The notes under the pieces: generated by a model | Seen by the model: the letters and a program-made list of their open reading frames with translations, nothing else | What the model was told of the DNA's origin: nothing | The model's database searches: none | Program-made: the position numbers and the translations under genes | Part shown: positions 40,826-49,167 of the stretch, one piece after another | How positions within the stretch are numbered: position 1 is the first letter of the stretch | How the letters are laid out: each line of letters starts with the position of its first letter | Assembly: GCA_029212415.1 (NCBI GenBank) | Contig: JARGOF010000040.1 | Span: 1-49,228, forward strand | DNA: 49,228 nucleotides | DNA from: Rhizobiaceae bacterium | GTDB lineage: Bacteria > Pseudomonadota > Alphaproteobacteria > Rhizobiales > Rhizobiaceae | Reading direction: 5' to 3'

Positions 40826-42304
40826 TCATGGCTGCGGGCCCGTGTTCATCACCGCGGATGTCGCTTGATGGCGAAACAGGCCCCAGTGCAATTTCTGCTT
40901 GCGCCGCACCTGAACCAGAAGGAACACCGTCATCCCCAGCATCAGCAATTCGGCCACGGGTCCGGCAACCCAAACGCCCAGTTCACCCAGCAGGAAGGGC
41001 AAGGCAAAGGTCAATGGAAGCGCGAACAGATAGGTCCGCGACAGGTTCATGAACGCAGACCTTTTGGCGTCGCCCGTCGCCTGAAAATAGCTGGCGAGCA
41101 TCATCGTTGGGCCAAACAGGAAAAACAGCAAAAACATATAGGGCAGGATCCGGCCGGTCTCGGATGCGATTGCGGCATCATCAACAAAGCCATAGGCGAT
41201 GACATCAGCAAACAGCAGAAAGAAAATTTCGGCTGCCAGGCAATAGAAGAACGACAGGACCAGAGCCAGCTTTACACTGGCGTCGCTACGCGCCCAGTAT
41301 TGCGCGCCGAAATTGTTTCCCAAAACAGTCTGAAAGGCCATTGAAAGACCAAGCAGCGGCAAAAAGAAGAACGTCATCAGCCGTGTGGTAATGCCATAGG
41401 CGCCGACTGTTGCCTCGTATTTGTCGCCGCTCCACAATTGCAGCGAATAGATAATTGCGGCCGATGATAGCGACACACCGAGATAACCCAGGCTGGGCGG
41501 CACGCCAAGCGCCAGGTAATCGCGCCAATGGGAGCGCATCACCTTGAAAGCCAGCGTATCAAAGCTCAACGTGGAGCGGGCGAAAAACCGATAGACAATC
41601 ATGGCAAACAGCGCTGTCAACTGGGCAGCGATCGTGCCGTAGGCAGATCCGGCGACCCCCCAGTCCATTTCGACGATCAGCACATAATTGAAAAGGACGT
41701 TCAACAGAATGGTCGACAGGGATGCGGCAGTCATGAAGGCCACCCTGCCCTCGCACCGCAACAGATCGAAATACAGCATTTCAATGAAGGTGATCGGCGA
41801 CAATACAATGAGGATGGCAATATAGGTAAAACCCATGAGCGCAAGCGTGTCGGAGCCCTTGGCAACCAACTCCACAAGGTTGAAACCGAAGGACAGGAAA
41901 CCGGCAATCAAAATGCCGGCGAATATCAGCGACAGCAAAATGGCGCCCGCAAAGGCATTGCCAAGCACGGAGGATTTGGCGCCCGCGCCCAGCAAGCGCG
42001 CCATGACCGAGGAAAACCCATTGGACACGATGGTTGCCATTGCAATGAGCATCATGAAAAGCGGAAACATCAGCGTCACCGCTGTCAGCGCCTCTGCGCC
42101 GACATAGACCCCAAGGAACCAGGCATCCACAAGGGTGAACAGGCCATTGACCAGCATCACCAATATGATGGGCACGGCGGTCCTGGCAAAAACCAGCCCC
42201 AAAGATCCCGTCAGGTAGCGATTGTCGGGCTTGTCTGTCGGACGTTCCAAGGACAGATCTGCGACCCCGGCAAGTGGTGTTTCCATTTTGGTGCTATCGA
42301 TCAT
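40826..42304 (-). CDS. MATE family efflux transporter
   Basis: This 492-residue multidrug and toxin extrusion transporter with 12 TM helices uses a Na+ or H+ gradient. Signature regions are VNGLFTLVDAWFLGVYVGAE in TM1, MLIAMATIVSNGFSSVMARL with LGAGAKSSVLGNAF after TM2, the GVAGSAYGTIAAQLTALFAM helix, and FAMAFQTVLGNNFGA-type AFQTVLGNNFGAQYWARSDA in the second half. It is divergent from the TetR gene across a pair of palindromes (42491-42516), so repression by that TetR is likely. Length and motifs are complete. Confidence 0.92.
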   Translation of the reverse strand: MIDSTKMETPLAGVADLSLERPTDKPDNRYLTGSLGLVFARTAVPIILVMLVNGLFTLVDAWFLGVYVGAEALTAVTLMFPLFMMLIAMATIVSNGFSSVMARLLGAGAKSSVLGNAFAGAILLSLIFAGILIAGFLSFGFNLVELVAKGSDTLALMGFTYIAILIVLSPITFIEMLYFDLLRCEGRVAFMTAASLSTILLNVLFNYVLIVEMDWGVAGSAYGTIAAQLTALFAMIVYRFFARSTLSFDTLAFKVMRSHWRDYLALGVPPSLGYLGVSLSSAAIIYSLQLWSGDKYEATVGAYGITTRLMTFFFLPLLGLSMAFQTVLGNNFGAQYWARSDASVKLALVLSFFYCLAAEIFFLLFADVIAYGFVDDAAIASETGRILPYMFLLFFLFGPTMMLASYFQATGDAKRSAFMNLSRTYLFALPLTFALPFLLGELGVWVAGPVAELLMLGMTVFLLVQVRRKQKLHWGLFRHQATSAVMNTGPQP

Positions 42305-42490
42305 TCGGTATCCAACTCACGCGTTCTGGCAGACATCCATCCGCAACCGGCAATCCGAATGCGGCCTGATGGGCGACCATGCAAGATCCATGCACTTGTT
42401 CAGCCATAACGTCATAAAGGCCGTACTTGGCAATTTGACAACGCCAGACAGAGGGCCTTGCTGCTCGTCTTGTTTTGCTTTAAGCGTTAA

Positions 42491-42516
42491 TTGACACCGT
42501 CAATTGACATTGTCAA
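42491..42516. promoter_or_regulatory. Two abutting 13-bp perfect palindromes (TetR operator)
   Basis: TTGACACCGTCAA (42491-42503) and TTGACATTGTCAA (42504-42516) lie directly end to end. Each has TTGAC/GTCAA arms. They are centred between the divergent MATE and TetR genes, about 30 bp before the TetR start. This tandem arrangement is typical of operators bound by two TetR dimers. The TTGACA boxes could also act as -35 elements. Confidence 0.75.
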
Positions 42517-42544
42517 CTGTTATGGCAAACATTGAGGAACACTC

Positions 42545-43174
42545 TTGAGCAAGCCGCTTTCCGACGACGAAATAGACCACAAGCGATCAACTCTGGTTGC
42601 CTGCGCCATTGCCCTTTTGGAGGAAAATGGCGCCGACGGGCTGACGCTTCGCAAATTGGCAGTAGCCGCAGGTGTCAGCCGACAGACCCCCTATCTGTAT
42701 TTCAAGGACAAGTCAGACTTGCTGGACGCCATCCGCATTGCAGGATTGATCCGCCTGACCGAGGCAACCACTGCAGCGGTCAATGAGAGTGAAAACGATG
42801 GATATATCGAACAGCTGCGCGTAGCCGGTGAAGCCTATGTGCGCTTCGGATTGGATCATCCGACGCTTTACCGGATGATCTACAAACCCACCCGAGCGGA
42901 AGAGACCGTTTCTGCAGAGCTGCAAAGGGCGCTGGACGCAAACAGTCTGGTGACCGCCGCCCCCATGAAGGCAGCCTTCGACGATGGGATACTGGTGATG
43001 CCGCCGGAGCGTCTCAATCAGGTGTTCTGGGCGGCCCTGCATGGACTGATTTCCCTGCGCAATGAAGGTCTCATCGGCGATGACGAGACCTTCGTGCAGA
43101 CCCTGGAAGATCTGGAAAACATTCTGGCTACGGGTTTCCTGAAGGTTTCAGACAAAGCGCAAGCCTTGTCGTAA
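42545..43174 (+). CDS. TetR family transcriptional regulator
   Basis: The 209-residue repressor starts at TTG 42545 with GAGGAAC just upstream; no in-frame ATG precedes the HTH domain. The N-terminal DNA-binding domain is clear: ADGLTLRKLAVAAGVSRQTP, then YLYFKDKSDLLDAIRIAGLI (helix-turn-helix plus the Y-x-YF-x-(D/N)K motif). The C-terminal ligand-binding domain has YVRFGLDHPTLYRMIYKPTR and QVFWAALHGLISLRNEGLIG. It is divergent from the MATE pump and likely represses it and itself through the palindromes at 42491-42516. Confidence 0.93.
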   Translation: MSKPLSDDEIDHKRSTLVACAIALLEENGADGLTLRKLAVAAGVSRQTPYLYFKDKSDLLDAIRIAGLIRLTEATTAAVNESENDGYIEQLRVAGEAYVRFGLDHPTLYRMIYKPTRAEETVSAELQRALDANSLVTAAPMKAAFDDGILVMPPERLNQVFWAALHGLISLRNEGLIGDDETFVQTLEDLENILATGFLKVSDKAQALS

Positions 43175-43184
43175 CGCCTTCAGT

Positions 43185-43733
43185 TCATGCTGCGATATGG
43201 GTTTGCGTTGGTACGACTTTGGCTGCGGAAAAGCCCAGCGCCGCCATCAAGGCCGCATGGACCTGACGCGCCGGTACGGCGACCCCGTCAAATTCCACAT
43301 CCCGCGTGGCGCAGGCATCGTTGATGACGGTGCAGGCGTAACCAAGGTCGACAGCCGCTCTTGTGGTTGAATCGATACAGACATGACTCATCGCACCACA
43401 AATCACCACGTCTTCGATACCATGCTCATCCAGCTTCGCTTTCAGGTCCGTGCCATGAAAACTGTTGGGTGCGTGCTTGAGGATCATCACCTCGTTGTCC
43501 ATCGGCTTTATCGACGCATGGATCTGCGCACCCGGTGTGCCGGCCACGAAAAACGGCGCGCTGTCCGATTGCGCTTCGTGACGCACATGCACCACCAGAT
43601 CGCCTTGCCCACGGCTGTTTTCCATCAGTCGGCAAACGTTTTGCGCTGCTGCGTCCATACCTTCCAGAACCCATTTACCACCGGGGAAATAGTCGTTCTG
43701 CACATCAACAATAATCAGGGCTCTTTTGCTCAT
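43185..43733 (-). CDS. Isochorismatase-family cysteine hydrolase
   Basis: This 182-residue enzyme starts MSKRALIIVDVQNDYFPGGK (43733); the longer in-frame ORF adds the promoter region. It carries the Asp-Lys-Cys triad: Asp10 in IIVDVQNDYF, Lys86 in MILKHAPNSFHG and Cys119 in AMSHVCIDSTTRAA. The late GYACTVINDACATRDVEFDG is typical. Members hydrolyse isochorismate, nicotinamide or N-carbamoyl compounds; nicotinamidase metal ligands are not evident. It is divergent from a GlxA-type regulator, probably its controller. Confidence 0.9.
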   Translation of the reverse strand: MSKRALIIVDVQNDYFPGGKWVLEGMDAAAQNVCRLMENSRGQGDLVVHVRHEAQSDSAPFFVAGTPGAQIHASIKPMDNEVMILKHAPNSFHGTDLKAKLDEHGIEDVVICGAMSHVCIDSTTRAAVDLGYACTVINDACATRDVEFDGVAVPARQVHAALMAALGFSAAKVVPTQTHIAA

Positions 43734-43774
43734 GGTTAGTTCCTCAATCTCGATCGCTTCATTGCAAGACAATA

Positions 43775-43840
43775 TGACAAATGATACGCCTTTGATGAAT
43801 TGGCAGAACTGACACATTTGGAGTTAATACTGACAAATGA
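43775..43840. promoter_or_regulatory. TGACA(A/C)AT repeats between hydrolase and GlxA genes
   Basis: TGACAAATGA occurs at 43775-43784 and 43831-43840 (the latter overlapping the regulator start codon), with a variant TGACACATTT at 43810-43819. The three copies share TGACAMAT in the same orientation. They could be AraC-type binding half-sites controlling both divergent genes. Confidence 0.35.
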
Positions 43841-44814
43841 ACGAAGAGGCATCTTTCATCCAGATTGGCCTATTGGACTATCCCGGCGCGCAATTGGCTG
43901 CAATTTATGGATTGACTGACCTGTTTACTGCCGCCAACCGGTTCATCTCCAGGGAGCGCCATTTTCAGGTTACCCATTGGAAACCGAATGCGGCAGGCTT
44001 GGCTATGGATACCAATTCTCCTTTGGCGAAGCCTGTTGATCTGTCCTGCATCATCATTCCACCCAGCCTTGGCCAGGCACCGCCTCAAGATGCATCTGAT
44101 CTTGTGGCAGGCTGGATCCGGCGCAACCATAAAGCGGGTGCCGTCGTTTGTTCCGTTTGCGCCGGGGCCTTTGTCCTGGCCTCAACCGGCCTGTTGCGCG
44201 GACGCACGATCACCACCCATTGGGCGCTCGATGCGCCATTTAATGCGCGTTTCCCGGATTCGAACCTGCAGACAGACCGCCTTCTCATCAACGATAATGA
44301 CATCATCACCGCTGGCGGCATCATGGCCTGGACCGATCTTGGGCTGAAACTGATCGACCGTTTTGCCGGACCTTCGACCATGTTGTCGGTTGCCCGGCTG
44401 TTTCTCATTGATCCGGGCGGGCGTGAACAGAGTTATTACAGCATTTTCTCACCGGTTTTGAATCATGGTGACGAAGCCATATTAAAGGTCCAGCACTGCA
44501 TGCAGTTGCGGTTTAACGAAAAACTGAACATCGACATCCTGTCGAACGTTGCCGGATTGAGTGAAAGAACCTTCCTGCGTCGGTTTCACAAGGCGACATC
44601 CCACAAACCCACCACTTACCTGCAATTGCTTCGGGTCGGAAAAGCCCGGGAAATGCTGGAACGCACAGCCCTGTCGTTCAACGAGATTGCCTGGAAGGTC
44701 GGCTACGAGGATGCGGCAGCCTTTCGAAAGATATTCTTCAGACAAATCGGTATCAATCCAAGCGAATACCGTCGGCGGTTCAGCTTTGCCAAAAGCCTCC
44801 GTCAGCATGCCTGA
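43837..44814 (+). CDS. GlxA-type AraC family transcriptional regulator
   Basis: This 325-residue regulator has two domains. Residues 1-180 form a class I glutamine amidotransferase/DJ-1-like sensor (FIQIGLLDYPGAQLAAIYGL, HKAGAVVCSVCAGAFVLAST, TTHWALDAPFNARFPDSNLQ, ITAGGIMAWTDLGLKLIDRF). Residues about 220-320 form an AraC double HTH (LNIDILSNVAGLSERTFLRR, FHKATSHKPTTYLQLLRVGK, then DAAAFRKIFFRQIGINPSEY). The sensor Cys in CSVCAGAF is present. Divergence from the cysteine hydrolase indicates local regulation, as in other GlxA-hydrolase pairs. Confidence 0.93.
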   Translation: MNEEASFIQIGLLDYPGAQLAAIYGLTDLFTAANRFISRERHFQVTHWKPNAAGLAMDTNSPLAKPVDLSCIIIPPSLGQAPPQDASDLVAGWIRRNHKAGAVVCSVCAGAFVLASTGLLRGRTITTHWALDAPFNARFPDSNLQTDRLLINDNDIITAGGIMAWTDLGLKLIDRFAGPSTMLSVARLFLIDPGGREQSYYSIFSPVLNHGDEAILKVQHCMQLRFNEKLNIDILSNVAGLSERTFLRRFHKATSHKPTTYLQLLRVGKAREMLERTALSFNEIAWKVGYEDAAAFRKIFFRQIGINPSEYRRRFSFAKSLRQHA

Positions 44815-44835
44815 TTTGCGAGCGGGGCCAGCCTG

Positions 44836-46410
44836 CTATTTATCGAGCAGATTGATGGCTTCGCGCAATTTGTGGATATGATAGGGAACGGCCCAATTAT
44901 CGTTTGGTCCGGTGCGTACATTCATGTCCCAATATTTTGTGTGGGTGAAAAACGGTATGGAACCATTGGCCTTGCCCTCAAAATCCTGCTCCGGCAGGAC
45001 GGGAATATCGAGGATGCCCTGAAGCCTTGCAACGGGTGTCGCCAGGTCGAAATGATCGGCAAGCGGTCCGGAGATGATATCGCCCCATAATACATTCTTG
45101 CTTTTCGAGTAGATATTGGTCCAGCGGGTGAAAGCAAAATGCGCGGCATGATGGGGATAGCGAAAATACTCGCCATTGGTTGAGCCCGCGCCAGGACGGT
45201 AGCTGAAGTGCTGATGACCGGTCTTCTGGTCCCATTCCATGGCCGGCGGACAGGTGGGCAGAATGCGTTTTTCCTGCTGTACACGCATATCGTCCTCGTC
45301 ATGGGCGAGAAGAAATTCGGCATGCGTCAACGGCGATCCAAGGGTAATGAAATCACTGACGAGCCAGGGGCTGCCATCGGCCTTGAGCTCCTTCCAGGCA
45401 AGATTTTGCAAGCGGCGATATTCTTCGATATCCAGCGTTCCGGAATTCTCGATGGCATCCTGCAGCAGTTTTTCCAGCGCATGGCGGTGCGGTTGTTTTT
45501 TCCGGGTCGATTGCCCGCCCTTGTTGATATAATTGTTCACTCGGGCAAAACTGGCCTTGAGAATATCATAGGCAACCATTGTTCCCAGGGAATGCGATAC
45601 GACGATGATCCGGTCGTAGTCCGTATCCCATTTGGGAAAGGGTTTCTTCGGGTCATGTTTCGACGGATCAAAATCACGCACCCCCATCAGGGTTTCCAGC
45701 AGATCAACACCCTTTTCGCGAATCTCCTGGCGTCGTGCCACATTGAGCGGCGAGGCTTTGACATAGCGCGCCACATCACCGAAATATTTCAACAGAAAAA
45801 CATTGACGAACAGGCCCGCGGCCAGTGAGCCCACGGCGCCCAATATCGGCCAGATCCAGCTCCAGCACAGGCTGGAGGCATCGCAGGCGCTTTCGGCACA
45901 TTGTCCGCTCATACATTGACGGATGTCGTCCATGGGCAACAGCGACCAGATCATCACCAGCACACCGATAATGGTCACCAGCCATAGCGCCAGCCAGGCC
46001 TTGAAAACATCCTTCGGCACGCTTTTGGGCGAGCGCCAGAGCAAGTCGCCAAACCAGGCCTTGAAGTGCTCCCAGGTCGTCCCGTGCATCAGATGCGCCC
46101 AGTAAAACTCGTAGAAATCCGTCTTGACGCCGTTCTTGGCAGACTCTGTGGTCAGACGGCGCAATTCATAGCTGCGGTTGCGTCGATCGGGTTTGCCCCA
46201 GACAGGGTTTTCCAGACGCTGCTGGCCATTGTTGGAATCAGGCCGGTTTCGCGGAATCAGGCTCTCATCGGTGACCCAGGTCGTATTCACAAATCCGCGC
46301 AAAGTGTCCATGGGCACCTGCTCGCCCATACCATGGATGACGACTACAGCCTGCCTGCCGTGTATTTCCTCTTTGGCACCGGGGCCAACACTTTTTTCAA
46401 CTGTCGCCAC
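44836..46410 (-). CDS. Membrane protein with lipase-like alpha/beta hydrolase fold
   Basis: The 524-residue product has an N-terminal oxyanion-like VVVIHGMGEQVP (22-33), two or more TM helices (about 140-158 and 182-208: AWLALWLVTIIGVLVMIWSL, WPILGAVGSLAAGLFVNVFL), then IIVVSHSLGTMVAYDILKAS with candidate nucleophile Ser274 in S-H-S-L-G. A later SDFITLGSPLTHAEFLLAHD fits the alpha/beta hydrolase core, and DHFDLATPVARLQGILDIPV may hold the histidine. The soluble domain is probably cytoplasmic or periplasmic. The substrate is unknown. It is divergent from the DUF3616 gene across 268 bp. Confidence 0.65.
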   Translation of the reverse strand: MATVEKSVGPGAKEEIHGRQAVVVIHGMGEQVPMDTLRGFVNTTWVTDESLIPRNRPDSNNGQQRLENPVWGKPDRRNRSYELRRLTTESAKNGVKTDFYEFYWAHLMHGTTWEHFKAWFGDLLWRSPKSVPKDVFKAWLALWLVTIIGVLVMIWSLLPMDDIRQCMSGQCAESACDASSLCWSWIWPILGAVGSLAAGLFVNVFLLKYFGDVARYVKASPLNVARRQEIREKGVDLLETLMGVRDFDPSKHDPKKPFPKWDTDYDRIIVVSHSLGTMVAYDILKASFARVNNYINKGGQSTRKKQPHRHALEKLLQDAIENSGTLDIEEYRRLQNLAWKELKADGSPWLVSDFITLGSPLTHAEFLLAHDEDDMRVQQEKRILPTCPPAMEWDQKTGHQHFSYRPGAGSTNGEYFRYPHHAAHFAFTRWTNIYSKSKNVLWGDIISGPLADHFDLATPVARLQGILDIPVLPEQDFEGKANGSIPFFTHTKYWDMNVRTGPNDNWAVPYHIHKLREAINLLDK

Positions 46411-46678
46411 ACCAAGCCTCGTTCAATCAGTTTTCGCCAAGTAAATCTTGCAATAAAAATGGCGGAAAGGCAAAACGCCAATGCCTTGTCTTAGCACTCT
46501 TTTTCAAGCTGTTGCATATTTGTTAGGCAGTCCGACAGGAACGCCGGGCTCCCTGCCCGCTGAAAGCACCGCGCCATCCCGGCGAGCGCATCAATCCAAT
46601 CCGGTCATCGGGCCCTTGTCTGGGGGCGGAAACTCTGAAACCATGCATCGAAACCAGTTGGGGCAAGGTCAAATCCCG

Positions 46679-47848
46679 ATGTTCCACGATGCAGGCAAAA
46701 CACCTCTGATCAAACTGCTTGCCGTCTTTATTGCGGTTGGGCTTTTTGCATACCCTTGCTCGGCTAGCGAACCCGTGCCTGTCACTGGCGACGCTCTCTT
46801 TCTGGGTTACGATCCCGATGCCGATGCGGGTGAAAACATCAGCGGCGCGATCTGTTTTGATGATCATCAATGCATCCTTGTTGCTGACGAGATGCTTGCC
46901 ATTCAAAAAATCAGCCTTTTTGCCGCAGACGCGATGCCGACCTATCAGGCAGGCCCAACCTTTGGCCAGTTTTTCGGCGACCACTGCACGGATATCAGCA
47001 GGAAGAAGGCCTGTGACGAGGTTGATCTCGAGGCCATTGCCCGCAACGGGCGATACGTTCTCGTGACCGGCTCGATGGGAAACAAGAGAAAAAGCGGCAA
47101 GAGAGCCAAAGAACGATGGTTCCTTGCGCAGTTCCTGTTGAACACGAATGGCAAGCCGCACCAAGGCAGCCTTCAGGCGCAATCAAAAAGAGGTCTGTTG
47201 AAGCAACTGTTTGGCAAACATTCCATCCTTCAACCCTATCTGGAAAAGCCGTTGCAATGCGGCGGCTTGAATATCGAAGGGCTGGCGACGCTGGGTGACC
47301 AGATCTTTTTTGGCTTGCGCAGCCCCTCCGGGCGCGACGAGGGCCAGGCCTATGTGGTTCAGTCTCCTGACAGCATCCTCACCGCTCCAACAAAACAACA
47401 GGTGGAGCCAACCCATCTGCATGTTTTGAATTTCAAGGCTTCTGATGGAAAGCCGCTGCCCCATGTCGGCATCCGATCGCTTGAAACATTGGGAAACAGA
47501 TTACTGATCGTCACAGCGGATGCCGGCGTCTCCAAACCCGGTTCCAGGAAGCGGCGCGACGATATGATAGCGCGCTGCGCATCTGTGCCGGAGGGCAAGA
47601 ACCTTGAAAATATTGCAGGCGATGCACCTTTGACGCCACGCCTGTGGATCTGGGACCCGGCCAAGGGCAATGATCCAGTGGAAATCGCCCATCTGGAGGA
47701 TCTCTACAGCGATGAAAAACTGGAAGGGATCGCAGTGCTTGGCAATCCGCCCTCCGACGCAGAAACCGTCGACCTTTTGCTCGTCATTGACGGACAGAAG
47801 GACGTTCCACCTCTGGCTCTACTGCGCGGTGTTCCTGTTCCGCCTTAG
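46679..47848 (+). CDS. DUF3616 family secreted protein
   Basis: The product of about 389 residues starts MFHDAGKTPLIKLLAVFIAV (ATG 46679), giving a normal signal peptide with cleavage after CSASE. An upstream in-frame ATG at 46643 is a close alternative, and the open frame extends to 46481. The mature part has the DUF3616 pattern with repeated beta segments: NISGAICFDDHQCILVADEM, CDEVDLEAIARNGRYVLVTG, GGLNIEGLATLGDQIFFGLR, VGIRSLETLGNRLLIVTADA and KLEGIAVLGNPPSDAETVDL. These repeats suggest a beta-propeller-like secreted or periplasmic protein of unknown ligand. Confidence 0.82.
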   Translation: MFHDAGKTPLIKLLAVFIAVGLFAYPCSASEPVPVTGDALFLGYDPDADAGENISGAICFDDHQCILVADEMLAIQKISLFAADAMPTYQAGPTFGQFFGDHCTDISRKKACDEVDLEAIARNGRYVLVTGSMGNKRKSGKRAKERWFLAQFLLNTNGKPHQGSLQAQSKRGLLKQLFGKHSILQPYLEKPLQCGGLNIEGLATLGDQIFFGLRSPSGRDEGQAYVVQSPDSILTAPTKQQVEPTHLHVLNFKASDGKPLPHVGIRSLETLGNRLLIVTADAGVSKPGSRKRRDDMIARCASVPEGKNLENIAGDAPLTPRLWIWDPAKGNDPVEIAHLEDLYSDEKLEGIAVLGNPPSDAETVDLLLVIDGQKDVPPLALLRGVPVPP

Positions 47849-47891
47849 ATGTGCGTTGGACCAAAAGCATGTCCTGATCACAACAGACAGT

Positions 47892-48266
47892 TTAATTCGT
47901 GCAGTAGTTCTTGATTGCATCATCGATATTCTTTTCAAGCGTGGCAATGCGCGCGTGGTAAAGTTTGGCAAGGCAACCGGAATTGGAGCCGCAGTCGCCG
48001 CGTGATTTCAAAAACGCTTCCGCTTCATCGTGGCGGTTGCCACTGGCGCCCATCAAGAGCGGCATGGCCCTGTAGCCGTACCAAAGTCCAGCCATTTGCG
48101 AATCGAGAGATGACAATGTCGGATTTGCACAAATCGCCAATTCATCATTCGTTGTCGCCTTGGAGCAATTGAAACTTGCCGATTGAGCCGGGGTGATGAC
48201 AAACGGGGCCACAATAAAACTTGCAGCGAAAAAGGCCGTGGTCAGACATGCATGGATCGTCTTCAT
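47892..48266 (-). CDS. LprI-like lysozyme inhibitor family protein (DUF1311-type)
   Basis: The 124-residue secreted protein has a signal peptide (residues 1-30, ending TPAQSA). It contains the DUF1311 core SFNCSKATTNDELAICANPT, LSSLDSQMAGLWYGYRAM and paired Cys at 34, 46 and in GDCGSNSGC. Members related to mycobacterial LprI inhibit lysozymes in the periplasm, but most are uncharacterised. It may protect the cell wall; a link with the prophage endolysin 43 kb away is not supported. Confidence 0.8.
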   Translation of the reverse strand: MKTIHACLTTAFFAASFIVAPFVITPAQSASFNCSKATTNDELAICANPTLSSLDSQMAGLWYGYRAMPLLMGASGNRHDEAEAFLKSRGDCGSNSGCLAKLYHARIATLEKNIDDAIKNYCTN

Positions 48267-48316
48267 GATATTCTCCGGTCATTGTTGGTGGAACCACGAT
48301 TTGAAAATCCAGAGCT

Positions 48317-48499
48317 TCAGAAGCCTTCGTTTTCTTCGCAATCGACGCCGTATTCGCGGCCATCCCACTGGATAAAACATTGGGTTTCAGCGGCAGCCTC
48401 TTCCTCAACCTTGCCACCGCAGGCTTTTGGAATGACGACCATGATCAGCAATGCCAGAACGCTGGCGGTAAAGCCATTTTGCCATCCTGCGTTCCGCAC
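48317..48499 (-). CDS. Small single-span hypothetical protein
   Basis: The 60-residue frame starts at GTG 48499 (RNAGWQNGFTASVLALLIMV), with AAAGGG about 8 bp upstream. One TM segment (about 10-26) is followed by an acidic segment with Cys (GGKVEEEAAAETQCFIQWDG, then REYGVDCEENEGF). No family is recognised. Coding is plausible but not certain. Confidence 0.45.
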   Translation of the reverse strand: MRNAGWQNGFTASVLALLIMVVIPKACGGKVEEEAAAETQCFIQWDGREYGVDCEENEGF

Positions 48500-48705
48500 T
48501 TTGAAACCCTTTCAGAACGATCAAAGCTTTTGCCATCGAGGCGAAGAACCCGGAGCAAGTGTCTCGCAAATTTTTCCTCTTTGCAACATCTCCGCGTTGA
48601 CCCATGAAACGGTCTCACAACGGTCGGGCTCTTGCAGGCCAGCATAAAACCCGGATATCCATCGCGCCCCTGCGCAGCGCTCACTCTCAATCAGCAAGGG
48701 CGGGG

Positions 48706-49167
48706 TCAGTCAGCAAGGGCGCGTGTCATGCAGACACTGAAGGGATCGGCAAAATAGTCTGCAAACGGCGCACATGTGTCAAAACCGAAGCGCTGATAGA
48801 GCTTGCGCGCCGGCGCAAAGTCTTCCGTCACGCCGGTTTCAAGGCTCAGCCTCTGGTATCCACGCAATCGCGCCTCACCAATGATCCGTGTCAAAAGCGC
48901 AGCGGCAACACCCCTGCCACGGGCAGCCTTTGCTGTATGCATCGATTTGATCTCGCCATGCGTTGAATCAAGTTCCTTCAAGGCGCCACAGCCCAAAAGT
49001 CGGTCCCCGTCCCAGGCTGTCCAGAACGATATATGCGGCGCTCTCAAGGCTTCCAGATCGAGCGCATGGACACTCCCGGGAGGTGACACCGCCCTGGCAA
49101 AATCCAGATGAATATTCAGCAGTTCTGCAATCTCCGGTCCGCGCAGATCGTCCAGACGAATATCCAT
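48706..49167 (-). CDS. GNAT family N-acetyltransferase
   Basis: The 153-residue acetyl-CoA-dependent transferase starts MDIRLDDLRGPEIAELLNIH. Strands FWTAWDGDRLLGCGALKELD and GEIKSMHTAKAARGRGVAAA contain the acetyl-CoA binding R/QxxGxG/A motif (here ARGRGVAA). Then come LLTRIIGEARLRGYQRLSLE and the Y-rich LYQRFGFDTCAPFADYF. The substrate is unknown; similar proteins acetylate peptides or small molecules. It is intact within the window. Confidence 0.92.
   Translation of the reverse strand: MDIRLDDLRGPEIAELLNIHLDFARAVSPPGSVHALDLEALRAPHISFWTAWDGDRLLGCGALKELDSTHGEIKSMHTAKAARGRGVAAALLTRIIGEARLRGYQRLSLETGVTEDFAPARKLYQRFGFDTCAPFADYFADPFSVCMTRALAD

Noticed and set aside
40544-42409. Long plus-strand frames opposite the MFS and MATE genes
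   Set aside because: They are antisense shadows of two complete transporter genes; composition (His/Gln-rich, no domains) is typical of reverse-frame reading.
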